Source: Planctomycetota bacterium (GTDB lineage: Bacteria; Planctomycetota; MHYJ01; JACPTZ01). Taken from it: a stretch of 64,000 bases of DNA. A program made the translations under genes and the position numbers. The notes beneath the pieces were generated by a model. The model worked only from the letters and a program-made list of their open reading frames with translations, searched no databases and was not told the origin of the DNA. Shown one piece after another: positions 46,370-53,768 of this stretch (its first letter is position 1; every line of letters starts with the position of its first letter). Location of the stretch: the NCBI GenBank assembly GCA_016192525.1, contig JACPTZ010000017.1, positions 1-64,000 of the forward strand, given 5' to 3'.

Positions 46370-46975
46370 AGAACCCGCCGATGATGCCCGCGGCGAGGAG
46401 GAGGGTGATCCACTCGAAGTACTTCTCGATGAGGGCCCTGACGCGCTCCCCGAAGAGGTAGAGCAGGGTCGCCACCAGGAAGAATCGACCCGCGCGGCCG
46501 ATCGCCGAGGCGAGAACGAACGGCAGGAAGGCGATCTGACAGACTCCCGCCGCGATGGTGAACACCTTGTAGGGGATGGGGGTGAAGGCGGCGATGAAGA
46601 CGCACCAGAAGTCGTACTTCTGGTAGAGATTCTGGACGTTGTCGAACGTCTCCTGGCTGAAAATGTAGGGGATGAAGACTCCCTTCACCGCGAGCCAGAG
46701 CCCCCATCCGATTCCGTAGCCGAGGATGCCGCCGAGGACGGAGCCTGCCGCGCTGATGAACGCGTGGCGGAAGGCCTTGGTCCGCTCCGCCAGGGTCATG
46801 GCGATCTGGAGCACGTCTGGCGGGATCGGGAAGAACGAGGATTCGATGAAGGCGATCCCGAACAGGGCGAACTCCGCTCTCGGATGCGCCGCGAGCGAGA
46901 TCACCCAGTGGTAGAGCCGCCGGAGCGGGTTCCGGGAGGGCGAAGGGGGGGGGGGAGCCGCCGGGGCCGCAGCAT
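46344..46975 (-). CDS. DedA/YqaA-type membrane protein; start disturbed by a poly-G tract
   Basis: Small SNARE-associated (DedA/YqaA-like) membrane protein: PLRRLYHWVISLAAHPRAEF, FIESSFFPIPPDVLQIAMTL, an amphipathic GSVLGGILGYGIGWGLW segment and TPIPYKVFTIAAGVCQIAFL. Such proteins act in lipid flipping or membrane homeostasis. No start codon lies near the expected N-terminus in its own frame. The ATG at 46975 (MLRPRRL) would fit if the G11 run at 46945-46955 were one base different. Translation may depend on the overlapping upstream gene, or the tract may be mis-sequenced. Confidence 0.75.
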
Positions 46976-48964
46976 CGGCCGGGGGTAGTTCCCGGCCGCG
47001 GGCGAATCCGGCGCCAGGGCGAGGGTCAGGGAGCCCGGCCGGTAGACCGACTCCGCCGCCTCGACCAGGGCCGCCCGCGCGGGGTCGTCGGCCCGACCCA
47101 CGATCACCACCTTCGGCGGGGGATGGAGGTGATACGCCGCCGCGAGGCCGAGCGTGGCCGCGAACGTGCCGTATCCGGGCAGGACCCCGGCGAAGGCCTG
47201 GAGGATCTCTCCGGCCCGCTCCGCATACTTCGGCGCGTCCGTGAGGGCCGCGAGACGGTCGTTTACGAGCGCCGCCACCGCGTTTCCGCCCGGCATCGGA
47301 GCGTCCTCGAAGTTTTTTTTGCGGGCGCCGAGCAGCCCGAGGTCCGGCTCCGGACCCGACGGGTCGCGGTCGAAGTACCCCCCGCCCTTCGCGTCCCACA
47401 GCCGGGCGTCGCAGTACGCCACGAGGTCGCGGGCGATGTCGAGATACCTCGCCTCCCCCGTAGCGGCATACGCGTCGGTGCAGGCCCATGCCGTCCAGAC
47501 CTGGTCGTCGAGCAGCCCCTCCCCGCGGGCCACCCCGTTTCCGTCGGCGTGGAGCATCCCCTTTCCCGGCCGGTAGCACCTCGAAAGGAGCCGGTCGAGA
47601 CTCTTGCGGGCGAGGGCGGCGCACTCCGGTCTCCGGAGCGACCCCGCCGCCTCGAAAAAGGCGCCCGCCATCATCGCGTTGTAGGCGGTGAAGAGCGTGG
47701 GGTCGACGAACGGTGCCGGCGACCGCTTCGCCCGAACCTCCCGGAGCACGGCGAGCGACCGCCCGAGCGAGGCCTCCACCTCCGCCGGAGTCGCTTCCAC
47801 CGTGTTCGCCACCTCCTCCAGCGACGCCACCCGGTAGAGCACGTTCCGGTCCACCATCTCGTGGAGGTCCCGCGGGACGGTGCGGATGTTGTAGGCTGCG
47901 ACGAAAATCTCCCGGTCCCTCCCCGCGAGCGCCGCCTCGATTTCCTTCTTCGTCCAGGTGAAGTAGGAGCCGTCGTCTTCGAGCGAGATGTCGGCATCCT
48001 GAAAGGCGTAGAAGCCGCCCTCCCGGGGATCGCTCAGCACTTCCGTGACGAACCGGATGATCCCCTCGGCCACCGACCGGAGGCGCGGATCGCCGGTCCA
48101 TCGCGCGGCGTGCGCGTAATTGCGGAGGAGTTCCGAATTGTCGTACGCCATCTTCTCGAAGTGGGGGACATGCCAGTACGGATCGACCGAATACCGGTGA
48201 AATCCGCCGCCGACGTGATCGTGCACGCCGCCCTGCGCCATCGCCTCGAGCGTGAGCCGCACCACGGCGGCCATCCGCTCGTCCTTCTGCTCCACGGCGC
48301 GCCAGAGGGCGAACTCCACGGCCCCGGTGCTCGGGAACTTCGGGCCTCCTCCCTTGCCGAAGCCGCCGTGCTCCGGATCGAACCGGTCGTGGAGCGCATC
48401 GGCGAGCGCCTCCAGGAGCGGCGATTCCACCTTTCCGCTCCGGGGCGACTCCTCCTCGTGCGACGCGATCTGCGAGGCCATCCGCTCGGCCTGTTCCCGG
48501 ACCTTCTTCGGGTCGTCGCGATACGTCTTTGCGAGTTCACGCAGGAGCCGCTTCAGGCCGGGGCGCCCCATGGCGTCGTCGGGCGGGAAGTAGGTCCCGC
48601 CGAAAAAGACCCTTCCCTCCGGCGTGAGGAACCCGGTGAGCGGCCATCCGCCGCCGCCCGTGAGCGCGCCGATCACCGTCTGGTAGCGGCGATCGACGTC
48701 CGGTCGCTCGTCCCGGTCCACCTTCACCGGCACGAAGTTCTCGTTGATGAGTTTCGCGATCTCGGCGTTCTCGTACGACTCGCGGTCGATGACGTGGCAC
48801 CAGTGGCACCAGACGGCGCCGATGTCGAGCAGGACCGGTCGATCCAGCTTCTGCGCGAGGGCGAGGGCCTCGGGGCCCCACTCCTGCCAGGCGACCGGCT
48901 GGTCTTTGGCGCTGCGGAGGTAGGCGCTCGCGGAGGTGGAGAGGCGGTTTTCGAGTGGGGGCAT
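46901..48964 (-). CDS. DUF255 thioredoxin-domain protein (YyaL/spermatogenesis-associated-20-like)
   Basis: A 687-residue protein with an N-terminal thioredoxin-like DUF255 domain (VLLDIGAVWCHWCHVIDRES; INENFVPVKVDRDERPDVDR; FFGGTYFPPDD) followed by a six-hairpin glycosidase-like alpha/alpha barrel. Both CHWCH cysteines are present, unlike the UGA-containing neighbours. The last 30 residues become Pro/Arg-rich after a G11 run, so the normal C-terminus may be lost. Upstream, the same frame encodes a hydrophobic stretch (LIPALLVLLLSAGSQDVP) that could be a signal peptide lacking a start. It is downstream of the two UGA genes. Confidence 0.9.
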   Translation of the reverse strand: MPPLENRLSTSASAYLRSAKDQPVAWQEWGPEALALAQKLDRPVLLDIGAVWCHWCHVIDRESYENAEIAKLINENFVPVKVDRDERPDVDRRYQTVIGALTGGGGWPLTGFLTPEGRVFFGGTYFPPDDAMGRPGLKRLLRELAKTYRDDPKKVREQAERMASQIASHEEESPRSGKVESPLLEALADALHDRFDPEHGGFGKGGGPKFPSTGAVEFALWRAVEQKDERMAAVVRLTLEAMAQGGVHDHVGGGFHRYSVDPYWHVPHFEKMAYDNSELLRNYAHAARWTGDPRLRSVAEGIIRFVTEVLSDPREGGFYAFQDADISLEDDGSYFTWTKKEIEAALAGRDREIFVAAYNIRTVPRDLHEMVDRNVLYRVASLEEVANTVEATPAEVEASLGRSLAVLREVRAKRSPAPFVDPTLFTAYNAMMAGAFFEAAGSLRRPECAALARKSLDRLLSRCYRPGKGMLHADGNGVARGEGLLDDQVWTAWACTDAYAATGEARYLDIARDLVAYCDARLWDAKGGGYFDRDPSGPEPDLGLLGARKKNFEDAPMPGGNAVAALVNDRLAALTDAPKYAERAGEILQAFAGVLPGYGTFAATLGLAAAYHLHPPPKVVIVGRADDPARAALVEAAESVYRPGSLTLALAPDSPAAGNYPRPMLRPRRLPPPLRPPGTRSGGSTTG
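46945..46955. repeat. Homopolymer G11 tract
   Basis: Eleven consecutive G lie at the junction of the DUF255 and DedA-like frames. One base more or less would fuse or reset either frame. Confidence 0.9.
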
Positions 48965-49067
48965 CTCGGACTCCCGGGAAGGGGGAGGGGGGACGTCTTG
49001 AGACCCGGCGGAGAGGAGGAGGACGAGGAGGGCCGGGATCAGGGGCCGGGGAGGACGAGAGGGCGGA

Positions 49068-49436
49068 TCACTTCCCCGGGTTGGACCCGGCCTTCGCCCG
49101 CGCCGAGGCGATTTTCTTCAGCATCTCCGGCGGCGGGATGAATCCGATCTGGGTTTCGAGCACCTTTCCGCCGGACGAGAGCAGGCGCACGTCCGGGATG
49201 TACGTCACCCCCAGCGAACCGGCGGTCTCGGGATGGCGGTCGGTGTTGACGCGAACGCACACGAAATCCTTCGCCAGTTCGGCGTCCACCTGCGGGTTGG
49301 AGAGCGTCACGGCCTCCAGCTGGCGGCAGGAGGGTCACCAGTCGGCGGTGAGATCGACGAAGAGCATCTTGCCGTCCTTCGTCGCGCGCTCCAGCCCCTG
49401 TTCATAGTCCTCGATCCACTCCACGGTGCCCGGCAT
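49068..49436 (-). CDS. Thioredoxin-fold selenoprotein (UGA codon 34, U-P-S-C)
   Basis: Reading TGA at 49337-49335 as selenocysteine gives a 122-residue thioredoxin-fold protein: MPGTVEWIEDYEQGLERATK, MLFVDLTADW-U-PSC-RQLEAV, then FVCVRVNTDRHPETA and GVTYIPDVRLLSSGG (cis-Pro region IPD). The UGA falls exactly on the first redox cysteine of the CxxC motif after a Trp, as in thioredoxins. AGGA precedes the ATG at 49436. Everything downstream of the UGA keeps strong coding character to the TGA stop at 49068. A stem-loop follows the UGA. A short protein starting after the UGA would lack half the fold. It lies 19 nt from the paralogous gene upstream. Confidence 0.85.
49299..49337 (-). promoter_or_regulatory. 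Candidate bacterial SECIS, gene at 49068
   Basis: The UGA (49337-49335) is followed by 17 nt and then GGAGG-C-CG-UGA-CG-C-UCUCC (49317-49299): a five-pair lower stem including one G-U, one C-C mismatch, two upper pairs and a three-base loop. Distance matches the other two UGA genes. Confidence 0.6.
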
Positions 49437-49455
49437 GGTGAGTTCCTTTCGCCGC

Positions 49456-49806
49456 TTACCCCGCTTTGGCGCGGGCGTCCTCGATCATCTTCAGCATCGC
49501 CGGAGGCGGCACGAAGCCGATCTTCTGCATGAGGACCTGTCCCTGGGAATTGAGGATCCTCACATCGGGGATCTGCAGCGCCCCAAGGGCCGATGCTGTA
49601 TCCGGGTCCTTCATCATGTCGATGTGGACCGCCACGAAGTCTTTCTGGATCTCCCCCACGACCTGGGGGTTGGAGAACGTGACGCTCTCCAGTTTCTTGC
49701 AGGCCCCTCAGCCCTCCGAGTCGATGTCCAGCAGGACCTTCTTGCCGCCCTGTTTCGCGGCCTCGAGCGCTTCCGGGTACGAGGTCATCCAGTTCAGCCC
49801 GGCCAT
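49456..49806 (-). CDS. Thioredoxin-fold selenoprotein (UGA codon 33, U-G-A-C)
   Basis: Reading TGA at 49710-49708 as selenocysteine gives 116 residues: MAGLNWMTSYPEALEAAKQG, KVLLDIDSEG-U-GAC-KKLE, SVTFSNPQVVGEIQKDFVAV, then ALQIPDVRILNSQGQVLMQK. It is a clear paralog of the next gene (shared SNPQV, IPDVR and IGF(V/I)PPP segments). The UGA is at the first position of UxxC. AAAGGA precedes the ATG at 49806. The stop is TAA. The tandem pair plus DUF255 makes a run of three thioredoxin-fold genes, probably one operon handling thiols or protein disulfides in the cytosol (no signal peptide). Confidence 0.85.
49672..49710 (-). promoter_or_regulatory. Candidate bacterial SECIS, gene at 49456
   Basis: The UGA (49710-49708) is followed by 17 nt and then GGAGAGCG-UCA-CGUUCUCC (49690-49672), an eight-pair uninterrupted stem (one G-U) with a three-base loop. 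It is the best folded of the three. Confidence 0.65.
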
Positions 49807-50051
49807 GGACGTTGTCCTTTCAAGTGGATGCTGGCACGTCTATGCTAGCCTCGGGCCGGCGGGGCGGCAACAGTTTCTTGATCCCACCCCCCGACCTCAC
49901 GCCGAACGGGCCCCGGGCGGCCGGCGGGCGGGTCCCGACCTCGTGGCCCGGACGGGGCCGTCCGGGGTCCGAAGTCCTCACCCGTTCACACATCTCTCTG
50001 CCTCCGACGACCGGTCGGTCCCCGCCCCTACCCTCGTCGGAAGGCACACCC

Positions 50052-50192
50052 CGCGGAGGTCCATTGTCTCTTCTTCTGTGTCCGTTTCTTCTTCTGTGTC
50101 CGTTGTTTCACCTCTGTTTCCCAAGACTCCTTTTCTGTTGTCTCCGTTTGAATTCGCGCAATTCGCGGTTCTCCCTTCGCGTCATTTGCGGT
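50052..50192. repeat. 9-mer/pyrimidine-tract repeat module next to flagellin
   Basis: TTCTTCTGTGTCCGTTTCTT-type pyrimidine repeats lead into GAATTCGCGCAATTCGCGGT and GCGTCATTTGCGGT, same order as at 39805-39912. It ends at the flagellin stop codon. The rest of the gap (49807-50051) shows no gene. Confidence 0.75.
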
Positions 50193-51644
50193 CTACTTGG
50201 GCTCCAGCGCCTGCAACAGCCTGGACGCGAGGTTCCGTGGGAAATCGTTCGCGATGATGAGCGAACTGGTCGCACTCTCGATCCTCGCCTGTGCGAGCGA
50301 GAGGGTCGTCGTCTCCGTGGCGATGTCGGTATCCTGCACGATCCCGAGCGCCCCGGTGATCTCCGTCGTCGTGTCTTCGAGGGCGTCAATCGTCGGTTCG
50401 AGGGAGGTCGAGATGATGCTCCCGAGGAACGAACGATAGGACGACACCTGGGTCTGGGCCGTACCCACGATCGACGAGGCGTTGGACGGGTTCGTCGAGA
50501 GGTCGTTCGCCCCGCCCCCCCCGACGCTGCTCAGGAAGCCGCCCACATCGAGTCCGCCGAGCGTTTCCGCCGTGACGCCGAGGGCGCTCGCGAGCGTCGT
50601 GTTGAGCCCGATAGTAAGCCGGTCGCTGGGGAGCGGCTGCGTTCCGATCTGGTAGGTGAGGCCTCCCTTGGCGACGGTGATGGAGTAGGACCCGGCGCCG
50701 GTTCCCGCCCTCAACGCGAAGGTGAGGTTGAACTGCGCCGTCGAGGCGGTGACCTGGTTTCCGGCCGCCCCGAAGGAGGCGCCGTTCACCGTGCCTGCGG
50801 CATCCGCCCCCGTGTCGGACTGAAAGGCGTCGATCGGAGATCCGGTATCGTCCAGGAAGCTGCCTCCCGCAATCGTCTCGGTCGAGATCACCGCGTTCGA
50901 GCCGAACGCCTCGCTCCGAAGTTCCCCGATCGCCGCGTCGTAATACACTCCCGTCTGGGCCCGCACGGTGTTGACCTTGGTCCCGAAAGTGGCGCCCGTG
51001 TCCGCGATGACGAGGCTGATATCGGCGGTCCCCTTTGGACCGGTGAGGCGCACGGTGGTGGCCCCTGAGGCGGCCGCATCTCCCGCATCGGGAACATTGG
51101 CCAGACGCGCCTGCTCGGCGGGAGTGCCCACCACCACGCTGAACGTGACCGACGATCCGCTCCCAAACTCGACCCGACGCGGGTTCACGTCGGTGAGCGC
51201 CGCCGATTTCGACGTCACGGGGATCGCCGCCGTGTTGTTGAGGAGGTAGGTGCTGCCGAACCGGCTGGAGAGCGTCAGACGGTTGATGGAGGCAATGGCA
51301 TCATCGACCGTCGCCTGCTCGGTCGCCACGTCGGCCCCGCCTCCGAGCACGGCGGTGACGGAGGCCGAGATCGTGTCGAGGAGCGATTCGATCTGTTCGA
51401 GGGTGACGTCGGCCGTCGACAACTGGGAGTTCGCGAGCTGGGTGTTCTCGCTCGCCTGGGTGAGCGTGGCGAGGTGGACGCGGAACCGGCTGGCAAGGAA
51501 CGAGCCGGCGGGGTCGTCCGCAGGAGAGTTGATGCGGAGTCCCGTGGCGAGACGGAGCAGGGAACGGTTCTGGGTGCGGTTCGCGGAATCGAGGGCGCGG
51601 ATGACCTGCAGGGCGGACGTATTGGTACTGATGGAAATGGCCAT
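50193..51644 (-). CDS. Flagellin
   Basis: Filament subunit, 483 residues. The ATG at 51644 opens MAISISTNTSALQVIRALDS, followed by RLATGLRINSPADDPAGSFL, the conserved flagellin D0/D1 N-terminus. The C-terminus (ALGIVQDTDIATETTTLSLA; NDFPRNLASRLLQALEP) is the matching D0 helix. The middle is a Thr/Ala/Gly-rich variable domain. GGAGG precedes the ATG. No other flagellar gene is in the window. Typical bacterial flagellins end in an LL..Q motif, which is present here. Confidence 0.95.
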   Translation of the reverse strand: MAISISTNTSALQVIRALDSANRTQNRSLLRLATGLRINSPADDPAGSFLASRFRVHLATLTQASENTQLANSQLSTADVTLEQIESLLDTISASVTAVLGGGADVATEQATVDDAIASINRLTLSSRFGSTYLLNNTAAIPVTSKSAALTDVNPRRVEFGSGSSVTFSVVVGTPAEQARLANVPDAGDAAASGATTVRLTGPKGTADISLVIADTGATFGTKVNTVRAQTGVYYDAAIGELRSEAFGSNAVISTETIAGGSFLDDTGSPIDAFQSDTGADAAGTVNGASFGAAGNQVTASTAQFNLTFALRAGTGAGSYSITVAKGGLTYQIGTQPLPSDRLTIGLNTTLASALGVTAETLGGLDVGGFLSSVGGGGANDLSTNPSNASSIVGTAQTQVSSYRSFLGSIISTSLEPTIDALEDTTTEITGALGIVQDTDIATETTTLSLAQARIESATSSLIIANDFPRNLASRLLQALEPK

Positions 51645-52362
51645 GACGACGATCCTCCGTGATCGTGCTGAGCGTCCCGGGGCGGGACGCGCGACGATCG
51701 GAGGGGCCGCGCCGGGTCTCAACCGGCGGGGTCGCGTCGCGCGGGCCTCGGGGAGGTCCTCCTCGGCCGCCATCCATGGCAGCCTCGCGTCTCCGGACGC
51801 GGGGGGACCGGCAACGGCCGCTGTGAAAGAGCGCGCCGTGACCGCCCCGAGGGCTCGCGATCGCGGGTCAAGAAACGATGCCGTCCCTGCCGATAACAAG
51901 GGTGTCCGGAAGTACGCCCGGACCTCCCTCAGGGACGAACAAGGAGTGCGCCGCGGAAACGGCGCCCTCCGGAGTGCGCGACGGAAGTCGCGCGCGCGTG
52001 GCGGGTGGACGCGGTAACGGGAGGCGCCCCGATCGTCAGGGAGCGACCCCGTCGCGGTGGGAACGGCGGCGTGCGGGATGTGACCTGAAAACAGAATCGC
52101 GCAAGGAGCCGGTTGCTGACGGTTCCAGACGCCTGGCCCTCGGGAAGGTGTCCACAGCGTCCGGTACCGCACCCAGACCGCGCTTTTTGCCACGCAAAGG
52201 CCGAGGCTGCCACCTCGGCCTTTGTTTTTTTCGGGGACGCCGCCCGCGTTCCGGCCCACACGGCCGTCCGCCGGGCGCCGCCCTCCATCCACCTGAACTC
52301 TATCCCACCCCCCCCTCGCTGTCAAGCGTCACTATGGAGTGCGGCGACCCCTCGGCAGGCTC
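51645..52362. other. Flagellin upstream region with a sigma-28-like -10 on the opposite strand
   Basis: About 700 bases without a convincing gene. GCCGATAA, an exact match to the sigma-28 -10 box, lies on the plus strand at 51889-51896 with a poor -35 (AAGA, 15 nt before). It points away from flagellin toward the terminator at 52196-52231. An unannotated RNA of about 330 nt is possible. I see no good minus-strand promoter for flagellin. Confidence 0.35.
52196..52231 (+). terminator. Strong orphan rho-independent terminator
   Basis: AAAGGCCGAGG (52196-52206), loop CTGCCA, CCTCGGCCTTT (52213-52223), then G and seven T. An 11-bp perfect stem with T-tail reads in the plus direction, yet no plus-strand gene precedes it within 13 kb or so except across many minus genes. 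Confidence 0.85.
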
Positions 52363-52575
52363 CTAGCCCGGATTATTCGCGAGTTCTCCGGCGTTCCCTG
52401 GCGAGAGAGCGTTCCTGCGGATTGCCGAGGCCCCGAGTAGGCGCGGCCGTACACGCGCCGTAACGAGGGGCTGGCCCTGCATTCGGGGCAGCGTGGCCTG
52501 GGCCGCCCCTCGTTACGCGGCCTGCGGGCCGCTACTCGGGGCTACGGCGTCTGGTTCACGAATAATCCGGGCTAG
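52363..52575. mobile_element. Nested inverted-repeat element (MITE/BIME-like)
   Basis: Outer arms CTAGCCCGGATTATTCG (52363-52379) and its exact complement (52559-52575), 17 nt. Inner imperfect arms GGCCCCGAGTAG...CGTAACGAGGGGC (about 52429-52477 and 52499-52545) face each other. The right end supplies the TAG stop of the adjacent HEAT gene (52574-52572). No ORF. Confidence 0.85.
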
Positions 52576-53768
52576 CGCGGGCCCGCCTCGACCGCCCGCA
52601 GATCGCGGTCCAGCCGCTCAAGTTCGCGTCGACGTGCCGGGTCCCGGACCCACTGCGTGTTCATCCCCCACGGCCAGAGCAGATTCGAGATGGCCGCACG
52701 TCGCGTCTCCGGCGCATGGGACGCGTCGTGGGCGACCGCCAGGAGGGTGTCCCGAACCTCGGTGTCGCGCTGCGTGGCATAGCGGGAAACGGCGTCGAGG
52801 ATCTTTTTCTGCAGCGTCGGGTCCGGGTCGCGCGTCGCCAGATCGAGCATGACCCGGAAATCGGAAGAGGTCGCGATCTGCCCCAGCCGATCGACGGCCG
52901 CCGCTCTCACGGAAGGGTCCGCGTCCGAACGAATGGACTCCAGCAGGAGGCCCCGTGCCTCCGGGAAGTTCAACGGGGAGTTCGCAAGGGCGCCCCGACG
53001 CAGGTCGGGATCGGTCTCCGATCGCACGGCCCGGCACCACCGATCGTACAGTTCGATCGACCCCGTGTAATCCAGGTGCTCCAGCGCCTTCCTCCGGTTC
53101 GCCGGGTCCGGGTCGTCGGCCAGTTTCATCAGAAGCCGGTTGTACTCGTCCCGCACGGATTCCGGGACTTGTTTAAGGAGACACCCCGATGTGTGGCCGG
53201 TCCGTTCCAGATCCTCGATCTCGTCTCCGATCCACTCGGCGAAGAGCTCGTGGCGCTCCTCACCCAGGGCGTCGTAGAGACCGAGCGCCAGGGCGGCGAC
53301 GTCCGTTTCCCGAACCTCGCCGAACAGATGGCTTGCCTCCCGCAAGATGTAGAGCCCGCAAAAGTCATCTCTCGTCTTCAACCACCTCGGGGTGACCCTG
53401 GCGCGGACGAGCTCGACGATCCCCCGGACCTTTTCGCGGAGCGTCTCTCCCGGCACTTCGGACAGGCCCCCGGGAAGCCAGTGTCCCCGGCGATCAGTGT
53501 GCGGCTTCGACCCGGTCGCCCCGGAAGCCGGAGACGGCGCCGACCCCGCGCCCGACGGGGGCAGGTCGTCGGTGACGGAGCAGTTCGGGCAGAGCCTCGT
53601 GGCGGGGGCGCCACTCGGGGGAACCTCCGCGGCCAATGGGGAATGGTCCGGGGACGGCGTCGCCGCCCGGGAATCAAGTGAAGTCCGCGCCCGGAGCATC
53701 CCCGCGCCGCCGCAGACGGCCGCCATCGTGGCGGCGACCGCATAGACCTTGAGCGCCCTACTTCCCAA
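52572..53768 (-). CDS. Membrane-anchored HEAT-repeat protein, paralog A
   Basis: A 398-residue protein with TTG start at 53768 (GGAGG six bases before), one N-terminal helix (LKVYAVAATMAAVCGGAGML) and a short zinc-ribbon-like RLCPNCSV. The motif GGLSEVPGETLREKVRGIVE is followed by HEAT repeats (DPDPANRRKALEHLDYTGS; SDADPSVRAAAVDRLGQIA; QRDTEVRDTLLAVAHDAS). It overlaps the next paralog by 11 nt. Its stop lies in the inverted-repeat element. Only one CxxC of a zinc ribbon is present, and its fourth residue is Ser where the paralogs have Gly. Confidence 0.85.
   Translation of the reverse strand: MGSRALKVYAVAATMAAVCGGAGMLRARTSLDSRAATPSPDHSPLAAEVPPSGAPATRLCPNCSVTDDLPPSGAGSAPSPASGATGSKPHTDRRGHWLPGGLSEVPGETLREKVRGIVELVRARVTPRWLKTRDDFCGLYILREASHLFGEVRETDVAALALGLYDALGEERHELFAEWIGDEIEDLERTGHTSGCLLKQVPESVRDEYNRLLMKLADDPDPANRRKALEHLDYTGSIELYDRWCRAVRSETDPDLRRGALANSPLNFPEARGLLLESIRSDADPSVRAAAVDRLGQIATSSDFRVMLDLATRDPDPTLQKKILDAVSRYATQRDTEVRDTLLAVAHDASHAPETRRAAISNLLWPWGMNTQWVRDPARRRELERLDRDLRAVEAGPR

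Noticed and set aside
52186-52231. c-di-GMP (GEMM) riboswitch, because of CACGCAAAGG
   Set aside because: Only a few consensus bases match; the rest is fully explained as a terminator hairpin.
51878-52366. Plus-strand ORF upstream of flagellin
   Set aside because: Arg/Ser/Gly-rich without domain character, no ribosome-binding site, and it runs through the terminator hairpin.
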